Shown here: piece by piece, positions 46,451 to 55,487 of the stretch
Position numbering within the stretch: position 1 is the first letter of the stretch
Layout: every line of letters begins with the position of its first letter
Assembly (NCBI GenBank): GCA_000525025.1
Contig: JCKJ01000001.1
Coordinates: 744,001-808,000, forward strand
Direction: 5' to 3'
Origin: Methylophilaceae bacterium 11
GTDB lineage: Bacteria > Pseudomonadota > Gammaproteobacteria > Burkholderiales > Methylophilaceae
Length of the DNA stretch: 64,000 nucleotides
Program-made: the position numbers and the translations under genes
Notes under the pieces: generated by a model
The model's database searches: none
The model's input: only the letters and a program-made list of their open reading frames with translations
What the model was told of the DNA's origin: nothing

Positions 46451-46485
46451 GCTGTTTTTGTGATTTGATAATAGAAAATTACTAA

Positions 46486-47220
46486 ATGATTAAATTAGGC
46501 GTCAACATCGACCACGTCGCCACCATACGTCAGGCGCGTGGCACTAAATACCCCAGTGTAGTACAAGCTGCTTTGCGTGCTGAGCAATCAGGCGCAGATA
46601 GCATCACCTTGCACTTGCGCGAAGACAGACGTCATATGCAAGATGCAGATATCTTTGCATTACGTCCATTGCTGCAAACCAAAATGAATTTGGAATGTGC
46701 GGTCACAGATGAAATGTTAGACATTGCGATTAAAGTAGCGCCGCAAGATGTGTGCTTGGTGCCGGAGCGTCGAGAAGAACGTACTACCGAAGGTGGTTTA
46801 GATGTGATTACGCACTATGCCAAGGTTGAGCATGCCGTCAAAAAACTGAGCGATGCCGGCATTCGTGTCTCACTATTTATTGCGCCCGATATTGCACAGA
46901 TTGATGCTGCCGTTAAAATGGGTGCGCCTGTCATTGAGTTACATACGGGTACCTTTGCCGATGCTGAGACAGAACGTGCGCAAGAAGACGAGCTCAGCCG
47001 GATTGAGTTGGCATTGCATCATGCGCGTGATGCCAAGCTGGTCGTCAATGCAGGCCATGGCTTGCATTATCACAACGTGCATCACGTTGCGCGTATGTTT
47101 GGGTTTGAGGAGTTGAATATTGGCCACGCCATTGTTGCGCATGCCCTGTTTGTGGGTTGGGATAACGCGGTGCGCGAGATGAAAGCGTTGATGAAAGAAG
47201 CGGCGACATTGACACGATGA
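46486..47220 (+). CDS. pdxJ: Pyridoxine 5'-phosphate synthase
   Basis: PdxJ makes pyridoxine phosphate, a vitamin B6 step. The 244-residue protein starts with [17 protein letters not shown], has the catalytic His/Glu region LHLREDRRH, and ends with GHGLHYHNV and [12 protein letters not shown]. It overlaps acpS by four bases. Confidence 0.97.
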   Translation: MIKLGVNIDHVATIRQARGTKYPSVVQAALRAEQSGADSITLHLREDRRHMQDADIFALRPLLQTKMNLECAVTDEMLDIAIKVAPQDVCLVPERREERTTEGGLDVITHYAKVEHAVKKLSDAGIRVSLFIAPDIAQIDAAVKMGAPVIELHTGTFADAETERAQEDELSRIELALHHARDAKLVVNAGHGLHYHNVHHVARMFGFEELNIGHAIVAHALFVGWDNAVREMKALMKEAATLTR

Positions 47221-47594
47221 TTTACGGCATCGGTACGGACATTGTTGAAGTCGCCAGGCTTGAAAACTCTATTCAGAACTTTGGAGATGAGTTTGCTTTG
47301 CGTGTACTCGCTGAGAGTGAACTGGCTAGTTATCATCAAACCAAACTTAAGGCACGCTTTTTAGCCAAGCGGTTTGCAGCTAAAGAAGCATTTTCCAAAG
47401 CACTTGGCACCGGTATCCGTGGTGTGGTCAGCTTTCAAAATATTGCCGTGTCGCATGACGATTTAGGCAAGCCGGTACTAGTATTAGCGCAGGAATTGGC
47501 GAACTTTGTGCAAGAAAAACACATTACGCGTATGCACGTGACGATCAGTGATGAAAAAAATCTGGCGGCGGCCTTTGTGGTGCTAGAGCAGTAA
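47217..47594 (+). CDS. acpS: Holo-acyl carrier protein synthase
   Basis: AcpS attaches phosphopantetheine to acyl carrier protein. The 125-residue protein has the conserved [13 protein letters not shown] start and the [19 protein letters not shown] motif. It follows pdxJ with a 4-base overlap, the usual arrangement. Confidence 0.97.
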   Translation: MIYGIGTDIVEVARLENSIQNFGDEFALRVLAESELASYHQTKLKARFLAKRFAAKEAFSKALGTGIRGVVSFQNIAVSHDDLGKPVLVLAQELANFVQEKHITRMHVTISDEKNLAAAFVVLEQ

Positions 47595-47596
47595 CC

Positions 47597-48400
47597 ATGC
47601 AGTCTAATCTTCCGGATTACGAGCGTCGCTTTGGTGGTGTGCGCCGCCTGTACGGTTCAGCAGGATTCGATAAGTTACAAGCAGCGCATGTGTGTGTCAT
47701 TGGAATGGGTGGGGTAGGCTCGTGGGCGGTGGAGGCTTTAGCGCGTAACGCCATTGGCACATTGACGTTGATTGATTTGGATAACATTGCCGAATCGAAT
47801 GTGAATCGACAATTGCATGCAGTGGACGATGCGTTTGGCTTGCCAAAAGTGACCGCGATGCAACAGCGCGTCAAGATGATCAATCCAGCTTGTGTAGTAC
47901 ACACGATAGAAGACTTTATTACCCCCGACAATATTGCTGCATTATTGGGCCAGGGTTTTGATGTGATTGTGGATTGCATTGATGATGCTAAGGCCAAAGT
48001 GGCCCTAGCCGCACTTTGTAAACAACAGCAACAACCGCTGGTGATGGTGGGCAGCGCTGGCGGACGCTTAGACCCCACGCGTATCCAAGTAGATGATTTA
48101 GCGTATGTCACAGGGGATCGCTTGTTGGCCAAAGTGCGCAATCAATTGCGTCGTGATTTTGCTTTCCCCAAAGCGAGTAACACTAAAAAGTCTGCAAAAT
48201 TTGGTGTTTTAGCTATATTTTCTGACGAGCCTGCACTTAAACCAATACAAGTAGAAGGCGCCGGATGTGAGATCAATCCTATCAGTTCAACCAGTATCAC
48301 TGGATTGAATTGTGCCGGTTATGGCTCCAGTGTTTGTGTGACCGCGCCATTTGGATTTACCGCTGCGCAATATGCGTTGAACCACATTGTAAAACCATAG
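47597..48400 (+). CDS. tcdA: tRNA threonylcarbamoyladenosine dehydratase TcdA
   Basis: TcdA (YgdL/CsdL) cyclises t6A to ct6A on tRNA. The 267-residue protein has the ThiF/E1-like ATP site GMGGVGSWAVEALARNAIG and the DLDNIAESNVNRQLHA metal region. It is two bases after acpS, which suggests it is the last gene of that operon. Confidence 0.93.
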   Translation: MQSNLPDYERRFGGVRRLYGSAGFDKLQAAHVCVIGMGGVGSWAVEALARNAIGTLTLIDLDNIAESNVNRQLHAVDDAFGLPKVTAMQQRVKMINPACVVHTIEDFITPDNIAALLGQGFDVIVDCIDDAKAKVALAALCKQQQQPLVMVGSAGGRLDPTRIQVDDLAYVTGDRLLAKVRNQLRRDFAFPKASNTKKSAKFGVLAIFSDEPALKPIQVEGAGCEINPISSTSITGLNCAGYGSSVCVTAPFGFTAAQYALNHIVKP

Positions 48401-48410
48401 TCATTGAGGC

Positions 48411-48584
48411 ATGACCTCTATACAATCGTCGGCCAATTTTAAAGGCAATAAATCCAACCTTCCCCACAAGTTATGTGTTCTATGTAGGCGCAGTATGGTG
48501 TGGCGCAAAGCGTGGGCAAACAACTGGGATGCTGTGAAATATTGTTCTACACACTGTAGCCGTGCCGCAAAATCAAAACGATGA
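48411..48584 (+). CDS. DUF2256 mini-protein
   Basis: The 57-residue product has Cys22-Cys25 and Cys45-Cys49 in LCVLCRRSMVWRKAW and VKYCSTHCSRAAK, the DUF2256 pattern with a likely zinc-binding cysteine set. Its stop overlaps the next start (ATGA), so it is translationally coupled with the photolyase-related gene. The family is often adjacent to such photolyases. Confidence 0.85.
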   Translation: MTSIQSSANFKGNKSNLPHKLCVLCRRSMVWRKAWANNWDAVKYCSTHCSRAAKSKR

Positions 48585-50131
48585 TTCGCCATTTAGTTAT
48601 AGTGCTGGGGGATCAATTAACCCTTGATAATCCTGCGCTTGAAGGCTTTGACGTTGCTTGTGATCAAGTAGTCATGGCTGAAGTGATAGGTGAGGGTGCG
48701 CATGTATGGAGTCATAAAGCACGCATTGCATTATTCTTATCGGCTATGCGCCATTTTGCAGAAAGCCTTAAAACATCTGGTTTTCCAGTTGCTTACTATC
48801 CATTAGGTGAGCACAGATATACTGAACTACAAGAAGTTTGGTCACATCATATTAAGCAACACGCGCCGCAGAAAATGATTGTTTGTGAGCCAGGTGAATA
48901 CCGCGTGTTGCAACTGCTTAAGACGTGTGCAGAAAACACCAATATACCGCTTATTATGCGGGACGATACGCATTTTATGTGTAGCCAAGCCAACTTTAAA
49001 CGTTGGGCTGGGCAAAGTAAAAGCTTACGCATGGAGTTTTTTTACCGCAACATGCGTCAGGAACACCACGTGTTGATGCAGGGCACTCAACCCATTGGCG
49101 GTGATTGGAATTACGACCATGAAAATCGCAAAACCTTTGGTAAGCATGGGCCGCAATCAGTGCCGCTAGCCCCGGTGTTTGAGATTGATGCCATCACACA
49201 CGAAGTATTTGCAGATGTAGAACACCATTTTGCAGAGCATCCGGGGACATTGGCACATTTTTGTTGGCCGGTGACACGTAACCAAGCCTTAACACTGTTA
49301 GATGTGTTTATCCAATACAAGCTTGCTGATTTTGGCGCACATCAAGATGCGATGTGGCAAGGCAGTGAGCAACCTCAATATGCTTTTTTGTGGCATTCAT
49401 TGCTGGCTTCATCGCTTAATTTAAAGTTGTTGAACCCACGTGAGGTGATACAAGCGGCAGAGCAGGCTTATCACGCATATCAATTGCCTCTGGCCAGTGT
49501 GGAAGGATTTATCCGTCAAATTTTGGGTTGGCGAGAGTTCATTAGAGGAGTGTACTGGTTAGATATGCCGACGATGGCAGAAAGTAATCATTACAAACAT
49601 CAACGTAATTTACCTATTTGGTATTGGACAGCCAATACCCATATGAACTGCATGCGACAAACCATCACGCAAACCATGCAGTATGGCTATGCGCATCACA
49701 TTCAACGTTTGATGGTCACTGGGATGTTTGGTCTATTGGCGGAAATCGCGCCCAAGCAAATAGAAGCTTGGTATCTGGCTGTGTATGTGGATGCAGTAGA
49801 ATGGGTGGAGTTGCCTAATGTGGCAGGCATGGCTTTGCATGCAAATGGTGGGCGCTTTACCTCTAAACCCTATGTGGCAAGCGGTGCTTATATTCAGAGA
49901 ATGAGTAATTACTGCCAAGGTTGCCGCTATAAACCTGATATTAAAACGGGTGCGCAGGCTTGCCCTGTCACCACGTTGTACTGGCATTTTCTAATTAAGC
50001 ATTATGAGGGCTTCGCACATCATCCTCGCACGGCCTTGATGGTGAAGCATGTCGATAAGATGTCACAAGAGCAACGCAATGCCATTACCGATTACGCACA
50101 AGGGTTATTAGCACGACTAGATAACCTCTAG
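48581..50131 (+). CDS. Iron-sulfur (6-4) photolyase-related protein (FeS-BCP/PhrB type)
   Basis: The 516-residue protein belongs to the bacterial (6-4) photolyase/cryptochrome-like group. Four cysteines, Cys357, Cys445, Cys448 and Cys461, are spaced 88, 3 and 13 apart. That is exactly the spacing of the [4Fe-4S]-binding cysteines (350, 438, 441, 454) reported for Agrobacterium PhrB. It has an N-terminal lumazine-type antenna domain and an FAD-binding helical domain. It should repair UV-made (6-4) lesions using light. Confidence 0.93.
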   Translation: MIRHLVIVLGDQLTLDNPALEGFDVACDQVVMAEVIGEGAHVWSHKARIALFLSAMRHFAESLKTSGFPVAYYPLGEHRYTELQEVWSHHIKQHAPQKMIVCEPGEYRVLQLLKTCAENTNIPLIMRDDTHFMCSQANFKRWAGQSKSLRMEFFYRNMRQEHHVLMQGTQPIGGDWNYDHENRKTFGKHGPQSVPLAPVFEIDAITHEVFADVEHHFAEHPGTLAHFCWPVTRNQALTLLDVFIQYKLADFGAHQDAMWQGSEQPQYAFLWHSLLASSLNLKLLNPREVIQAAEQAYHAYQLPLASVEGFIRQILGWREFIRGVYWLDMPTMAESNHYKHQRNLPIWYWTANTHMNCMRQTITQTMQYGYAHHIQRLMVTGMFGLLAEIAPKQIEAWYLAVYVDAVEWVELPNVAGMALHANGGRFTSKPYVASGAYIQRMSNYCQGCRYKPDIKTGAQACPVTTLYWHFLIKHYEGFAHHPRTALMVKHVDKMSQEQRNAITDYAQGLLARLDNL

Positions 50132-50202
50132 TCAATGCTAAACTTGCATGCTTGTCACAAATTTGTCATAAACGACATAGGGTTTCAGCATAAAATAAAG
50201 TC

Positions 50203-52245
50203 ATGATAACTCCACTACTAGACCGTGATTTAAGCATTCTCAGTTTTAACCAGCGCGTACTCACCTTAGCGCAACGCGAAGACTATCCCTTACTAGAGCG
50301 CCTGCGTTTTTTATGCATTGTGGCTTCTAATCTTGATGAATTTTTTGAAGTGCGGATGCCGCAACAACTGCAAGCCGTGCAAGACAATGTGACGCAAGGT
50401 GTGGTTAGCACGCAAAGCTTTACGCAGATTGCCAGCAAGGCACATGCCTTGGTCGCCAAGCAATATGAGCTATTCAATGATGTATTGATGCCTGCGCTCG
50501 CCAAAGAAGATGTGCATTTGGTCTCTGGCGGTGTACGTACGCCAGAGCAAAAACAATGGGTAGCTCAGTACTTCAAGCGTGAGGTTAAGCCTTTGCTCAT
50601 GCCAGTGGCGCTAGATCCTTCGCATCCATTTCCGCAAGTCGCCAATAAATCGCTCAACTTTATTGTAGAGCTGGAATACGCGCACAACCAAGAGCGCAAC
50701 ATTGCCATTGTGCGGGTGCCTCGCGTGGTGCCACGCTTGGTGCAATTGCCCGCCAATATCAGCCAGAAAGCGCAGTGCTTTGTATCACTGACCAGTATTA
50801 TCCGTGCCAATTTAGATGACCTATTCAGTGGCGCACGTATTTTGCATTTCTCACAATTTCGTGTGACGCGGAACTCAGATTTAGCTTTGGATGAGGATGA
50901 CGTCGATAATTTACGTACTGCATTGCGCGAAGAGCTTGCGCATCGTCAGTATGGCGATGCCGTACGCTTGGAAGTCTCGCATGAGTGCCACGAAGAGTTA
51001 GCCAATTTCTTGTTGGAGCAATTTAAATTGCCGCAGCAAGCACTGTATCGGGTCAATGGCCCGGTAAATTTAGGGCGCTTAATTCAACTGCCAGACATGG
51101 CTGAAGGCGCACATCTTAAATTCGTTCCATTCTTGCCGCAATGGCCAAAAAGTTTGCAGCGTACTCAATCCATCTTGGCGCAAATCAAAGAAAAAGATGT
51201 GCTGATTCATCAGCCCTTTGAAAGCTTTGATGCTGTTATTCAAATGCTGGAAGAAGCCGTAGACGACCCAAACGTGCTGGCGATTCGCCAAACCATATAT
51301 CGCACGGGCGCAGACTCCAGAATCTTACGCTTACTGCAGTTGGCCGTACGTCGCGGTAAAGAAGTGCTGGTGGTGGTTGAGCTTAAAGCGCGCTTTGATG
51401 AAGAAGCCAACATTAACTGGGCGGAAGCGTTGGAATCCATTGGCGCACAGGTGGTATATGGCGTGGTTGGCTTAAAAACGCATGCCAAAATGTTGTTGAT
51501 TATGCGGCGCGAAGGGAAAGCGATTAAGCGCTATGCACATCTTTCTACCGGTAACTACAATCCCAAAACAGCTAAACTCTATACCGATGTCTGCATGCTA
51601 ACGACAGATGCGGCAATCACCAGAGAGATGGAGCATGTGTTCAGGCATCTCACCAGTGAGTTGCCGTTGCCGCGGATGCAACAGTTATTGGTGGCCCCTT
51701 TTACTTTACATACCGCGATGTTAGCGCAAATTAAAAAAGCACAGTTGGCAGCAGGCCGCGGTCAGCCTGCCACTATCATTGCCAAAATGAACTCGCTGAC
51801 GGACGAGACGCTGGTGTTGGCGTTGATTGCTGCGGCTAAAAAAGGAGTGGAGATTGATTTGATTGTGCGTGGTGCCTGCATTCTGCCAGTTGATTTACCA
51901 GCGTTGGCTGGTCGCGTACGCGTACGCTCAATAGTGGGGCGCTTACTAGAGCACTCACGCGTGTTTTATTTTAATGTTGCGGGCGAAACCCATCTTTGGT
52001 TATCTAGCGCGGATTGGATGAGCCGCAATATGCTACGTCGTGTGGAAGTGGCATGGCCGATTCATGACGCCAACATGCAACAACGTATTATGGATGATTT
52101 GCTGACGCCATATCTGCAAGACAACGTAGATGCGTGGACACTGGGCGAACAAGGTGAATATCAACCGGTGCGAAAAATAAACACTGCAACGGTGCCATCG
52201 CATGCAATCTCTAGCCAAGCCATGTTAATTAAAAAACATAGCTAG
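50203..52245 (+). CDS. ppk1: Polyphosphate kinase
   Basis: Ppk1 makes polyphosphate from ATP. The 680-residue protein has the N, H and two catalytic domains of the family; the phosphorylated His427 (LKTHAK) and His446 (HLSTGNYNPKTA) are present. It lies just upstream of sixA and in the same region as ppx. The gap to the photolyase is 71 bases. Confidence 0.98.
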   Translation: MITPLLDRDLSILSFNQRVLTLAQREDYPLLERLRFLCIVASNLDEFFEVRMPQQLQAVQDNVTQGVVSTQSFTQIASKAHALVAKQYELFNDVLMPALAKEDVHLVSGGVRTPEQKQWVAQYFKREVKPLLMPVALDPSHPFPQVANKSLNFIVELEYAHNQERNIAIVRVPRVVPRLVQLPANISQKAQCFVSLTSIIRANLDDLFSGARILHFSQFRVTRNSDLALDEDDVDNLRTALREELAHRQYGDAVRLEVSHECHEELANFLLEQFKLPQQALYRVNGPVNLGRLIQLPDMAEGAHLKFVPFLPQWPKSLQRTQSILAQIKEKDVLIHQPFESFDAVIQMLEEAVDDPNVLAIRQTIYRTGADSRILRLLQLAVRRGKEVLVVVELKARFDEEANINWAEALESIGAQVVYGVVGLKTHAKMLLIMRREGKAIKRYAHLSTGNYNPKTAKLYTDVCMLTTDAAITREMEHVFRHLTSELPLPRMQQLLVAPFTLHTAMLAQIKKAQLAAGRGQPATIIAKMNSLTDETLVLALIAAAKKGVEIDLIVRGACILPVDLPALAGRVRVRSIVGRLLEHSRVFYFNVAGETHLWLSSADWMSRNMLRRVEVAWPIHDANMQQRIMDDLLTPYLQDNVDAWTLGEQGEYQPVRKINTATVPSHAISSQAMLIKKHS

Positions 52246-52258
52246 GCTGAATAGCAGA

Positions 52259-52741
52259 ATGCCAGACACTCAGTTAGTTAAAAACGTAATCCTTTGGCGG
52301 CACGCAGATGCCGAATTATGTGCGCCGGGCCAAACAGATATGGCAAGGCCACTAACGGCCAAAGGCCTCAAGCAATCTCGCGCAATGGCGCAATGGCTTC
52401 AACAATATCTGCCAAAAAATACCGTGGTATTGGTAAGCCCGGCTTTGCGTGCATTGCAAACAGCAGAGGCGTTGAATGGAAAGGTTATCATCGAAGATGT
52501 GTTTCAGCCTGACACCCGCTTAACGGAAGTGTTGGCCTATTTGCATCAGCACACTGCCGAGAATGTACTGATCGTTGGGCACCAGCCGTGGCTGGGTGAG
52601 CTGGTGGCTGCTTTGCTGTGCTTAGGTGATACCCCGGCGGTCAGCGTGAAAAAAGGCGCAGTATGGTGGCTGCGCCTACGGCAACAGGGGGGAAGTACGT
52701 ATCAGCTTTTTTCAGTACAAACCCCGCAGTTGCTAGATTAA
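52259..52741 (+). CDS. sixA: Phosphohistidine phosphatase SixA-like
   Basis: The 160-residue protein is a histidine phosphatase with the RHADAE motif (catalytic His15) and a second active-site histidine in IVGHQPWLGE. It is 13 bases after ppk1, so probably co-transcribed. In Escherichia coli SixA acts on phosphohistidine of the nitrogen PTS, but with ppk1 it could have a link to polyphosphate; that is inference. Confidence 0.9.
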   Translation: MPDTQLVKNVILWRHADAELCAPGQTDMARPLTAKGLKQSRAMAQWLQQYLPKNTVVLVSPALRALQTAEALNGKVIIEDVFQPDTRLTEVLAYLHQHTAENVLIVGHQPWLGELVAALLCLGDTPAVSVKKGAVWWLRLRQQGGSTYQLFSVQTPQLLD

Positions 52742-52790
52742 TCCCTAACGTTGTTTTTTAGGCATTAGTTTCAAGTCTTATTTTTAAGCT

Positions 52791-53348
52791 TTATTTTTTA
52801 GGGCGACCAGTTTTGATGACTGGAATTTTTTCCATGGTCATTTTTAATGTGTTGTCGCTCATCGCTGCCAATAATTTAATGCCTGCACGCAATAACTCAC
52901 TTTTCTTTACCGGGTGACCCAGCGCGTTCATTCTGCTTTTCAGTGTGCCAATCGCCGCATACTCTTCTTTAGGCATGGTAAAGCTATCGCGTTCCATTTT
53001 AACTTTTTCTGGTTTATTTTTTTTGTCGTCTTTTTTATGGTCTTTTTTGCTGTCGGCCGCTTTTGCTTTGGTTGCTGGTTTGGCTTTTGTGGCTGTTTTT
53101 GCAATAGGCTTAACAGCAGCTTTTGCTGGCGCAGCTGACTTAGCGACGACAGATTTAGTCGCGGCAGGTTTAGTTACGACAGGCTTAGCAACAATAGCTG
53201 CGGGTTTGGCCGCTACCGGCTGATTCGGGATGGGTTTGCTCACTGTAGGTTTGCTGACAGCTGTTTTTGCTGCGGTCGGTTTTGTTTGTGCAGGTTTGCT
53301 AGCTGGTTTAGCGGCTGTTTTTGGTTTGGATACAGGGGTGTTCGCCAT
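52791..53348 (-). CDS. Histone H1-like Ala/Lys/Pro-rich protein with conserved C-terminus
   Basis: The 185-residue protein has residues 1-110 of low-complexity KPAxxKPA repeats, strongly basic, and a conserved C-terminal domain (SFTMPKEEYAAIGTLKSRM, ALGHPVKKSELLRAGIKLL) with possible ribbon-helix-like character. The basic tail should bind DNA, RNA or polyphosphate. It resembles AlgP/HctB tails. It lies convergent to sixA and co-directional with ppx, in the polyphosphate region. Confidence 0.8.
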   Translation of the reverse strand: MANTPVSKPKTAAKPASKPAQTKPTAAKTAVSKPTVSKPIPNQPVAAKPAAIVAKPVVTKPAATKSVVAKSAAPAKAAVKPIAKTATKAKPATKAKAADSKKDHKKDDKKNKPEKVKMERDSFTMPKEEYAAIGTLKSRMNALGHPVKKSELLRAGIKLLAAMSDNTLKMTMEKIPVIKTGRPKK

Positions 53349-53367
53349 GACGGGTCTCCTAAAAATA

Positions 53368-53384
53368 GTATAAACAGTTTATAC
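53368..53384. promoter_or_regulatory. Perfect 8-1-8 palindrome upstream of the histone-like gene
   Basis: GTATAAAC-A-GTTTATAC lies 20-36 bases before the start codon, over TATA-like elements, so it is a candidate operator or self-regulation site. No cognate regulator is visible nearby. Confidence 0.55.
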
Positions 53385-53487
53385 CGTTTATTTTCATTGT
53401 CAATTGCTCCATTGGATTGCAGTGGCAGTGAGCCATTGCAATCTCATCATATGAAAACGGTATGACAGTTTGATGGAGGTTGCGCGT

Positions 53488-55014
53488 TTAATCCGGCGTG
53501 CTGACGACAAGTGTCCAATTGGTTTTTTGCCAGGCCAATACTTCTTCTTCTAGCAGGTAGCAGGTTTGTGGAAAGGCCTTTTGCCATGCACTTGGTAAGC
53601 TCAAGAAAAAACCATGGTGTTCGCGCGCTAATTGTAAATTTTTAAGCACAGGCATATTGCGTGAATGGCAGAATATGACTGCTAAACGCAACGCAAGAAG
53701 TTGGCAGATAAAAATCTCATCCTCAAAGTCAGCCTCTAGTTTTCTAAGCTTTCCATAATGCCCCAATACCAATAAGCTAAGGCGATGTAATTCGCTCTGT
53801 GCAAATCCCATGAGCTCGGTATTGTCCAGAATGTAAGCGCCATGTCGTTGCGATTCGCTATGAGAAATAGCGCAGCCAATCTCATGACTGTAAGCTGCCC
53901 AACCTAATATTTGCCGGTGCTTAATGACTTCATGCGCGTCTTCATCGGGGACATTCAAGGATGGTGATAGTAGATCAAAAAACCGTAGTGCTACTTTAGA
54001 CACATTGCCTGCCTGCGTTTTATTGGCACCAAAGCGTGTAGTCAAGCGATGAATGGAAGCGTCGCGTAAGTCTTCAGTGGCATCATCTTCAGCAATCATG
54101 TCATACAACAAACCATGTCTGAGTGCGCCTTTGGCCACCACTAAAGTATCTAGTTTTAAAATATCAAATACGGCAATCAAAATACTCAAGCCGCCTGCAA
54201 TCACTGCTTTACGTTCTTCTTTTAAGCCACCTAATTCCAAATTGCTCACATGTTTGGCTTTAATAAGTTGATGACGTAACCAAGTCAGGCCTTCTTGCGT
54301 TACGACATCTTCGCCAAATCCTGCGTAACTTAAAATATCTGCTACTGCACCCACCGTGCCAGATGCGCCGTAGGCAATATCCCAATGTTTGTGTTGATAG
54401 GTTTCTGCCACCATGTCTAAGAAAGACTCAGCGGCGATTTCGGCCCGTTGAAAGTTGCGTTCCGAGAATTGACCATCCGCAAAGTATTTAAGTGACCATG
54501 CCACAGAGCCCACGCGTAACGAGTCTGTGGTTTCGGTATTAAAGTGCTGGCCGATAATGAATTCTGTAGAGCGGCCGCCAATATCAATCACCAAGCGCTT
54601 TTCGTTAGATTGCGGCAGTAAGCGGCTCACTCCCTGATAAATCAGGCGCGCTTCTTCCACCCCGGAAATCACTTCGACATCGTAACCCAACGCTTTTTTG
54701 GCTTGTTTAATAAAGACATCACGATTTTTAGCTTCACGTAAGGTTTGCGTGGCCACAGCGCGTACGCAATGGGGTGGAAAACCTTTCAGTGTTTCACCGA
54801 ATCTTGCTAGGCATTTCAAGCCACGATCAATGGCATCTTGTGTTAAGTTGCGGTCTTCGTCTAGGTCGCCGCCTTGGCGTACCGCTTCCTTTAGGTAATC
54901 CACACGTTGAATTTGGCCATGCTCAATACGGCCAATTTCTAACCGAAAACTATTGGAACCTAAGTCGACAGCAGCAAGGAGTGTTTCTGAGGCGTTGGGG
55001 TGAGTTGCGTTCAT
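53488..55014 (-). CDS. ppx: Exopolyphosphatase (Ppx/GppA)
   Basis: Ppx releases phosphate from polyphosphate ends. The 508-residue protein has the actin-like ATPase motifs AAVDLGSNSFRLEIGRI and VIDIGGRSTEFIIG, and a C-terminal HD-like domain (YSHEIGCAISHSESQRHG). It is near ppk1 but on the opposite strand. Confidence 0.95.
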   Translation of the reverse strand: MNATHPNASETLLAAVDLGSNSFRLEIGRIEHGQIQRVDYLKEAVRQGGDLDEDRNLTQDAIDRGLKCLARFGETLKGFPPHCVRAVATQTLREAKNRDVFIKQAKKALGYDVEVISGVEEARLIYQGVSRLLPQSNEKRLVIDIGGRSTEFIIGQHFNTETTDSLRVGSVAWSLKYFADGQFSERNFQRAEIAAESFLDMVAETYQHKHWDIAYGASGTVGAVADILSYAGFGEDVVTQEGLTWLRHQLIKAKHVSNLELGGLKEERKAVIAGGLSILIAVFDILKLDTLVVAKGALRHGLLYDMIAEDDATEDLRDASIHRLTTRFGANKTQAGNVSKVALRFFDLLSPSLNVPDEDAHEVIKHRQILGWAAYSHEIGCAISHSESQRHGAYILDNTELMGFAQSELHRLSLLVLGHYGKLRKLEADFEDEIFICQLLALRLAVIFCHSRNMPVLKNLQLAREHHGFFLSLPSAWQKAFPQTCYLLEEEVLAWQKTNWTLVVSTPD

Positions 55015-55063
55015 GAGAGTGTTATAACCTGTTTATTTGAAATCTTGATGACTGTTTTGTATT

Positions 55064-55330
55064 TTATGCTAACGTAATCTGTTGTTCGTATTCGGGAAAG
55101 TAGCGTGCGATCACGCTGAGATCGAACTGTTGCAGAATGCTGGTGTTTGGCTCACGTGCTAATAAAAAGATGAACGACTGCTTGACCAATTCAGTGGTGG
55201 ATATTTTGCCTTGCGTCAGTTTCTGTGCATACGCAGGCTGTACGCTCACCAAGTGTGAGGTCGTGCTGCGATCTCTTACCGTGACTTTAAATTGCAAGGT
55301 ATCCACTGCAACCACTTGAATATCTGCCAT
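55064..55330 (-). CDS. Hypothetical protein, 88 residues
   Basis: The protein starts MADIQVVAVDTLQFKVTVRD and ends in RYFPEYEQQI; the ATG at 55330 has AGGAG six bases upstream. It is a small, mostly beta-strand soluble protein of unknown function, co-directional with ppx, 49 bases upstream. Confidence 0.7.
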   Translation of the reverse strand: MADIQVVAVDTLQFKVTVRDRSTTSHLVSVQPAYAQKLTQGKISTTELVKQSFIFLLAREPNTSILQQFDLSVIARYFPEYEQQITLA

Positions 55331-55359
55331 ATTCAACTCCTACAAAATGTACATGCGCT

Positions 55360-55387
55360 CTTGAAATGGCAGAGGCCGACCCAATTT
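55360..55387 (+). promoter_or_regulatory. Sigma-32 type heat-shock promoter of htpG
   Basis: CTTGAAA (55360-55366), 13 bases, CCCAATTT (55380-55387) match the heat-shock consensus CTTGAAA-N13/14-CCCCATNT in 14 of 15 defined positions by eye. It lies about 100 bases upstream of htpG, a well-known heat-shock gene. Confidence 0.75.
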
Positions 55388-55436
55388 ATGTAACAAAGAA
55401 ATGCGTTAATCGCATGTTTAAAATAAAAAATAATTA

Positions 55437-55451
55437 AACAATATTATTGTT
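55437..55451. promoter_or_regulatory. Palindrome in the htpG leader
   Basis: AACAATA-T-TATTGTT is a perfect 7-base inverted repeat, 36 bases upstream of htpG. It may be an operator or a thermosensing leader structure; A/T-only composition makes chance more likely. Confidence 0.35.
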
Positions 55452-55487
55452 ATTGCCAAATTTAAGTTTAACTCAAAGAGAGACTCC

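Noticed and set aside
48401-48592. Minus-strand 63-codon frame upstream of the photolyase
   Set aside because: Antisense of the DUF2256 gene, which has a recognisable family pattern.
53368-53410. TTGACA with TATAAA as a standard promoter on the minus strand near 53390
   Set aside because: The spacing is only 14 bases, too short for a normal sigma-70 promoter.
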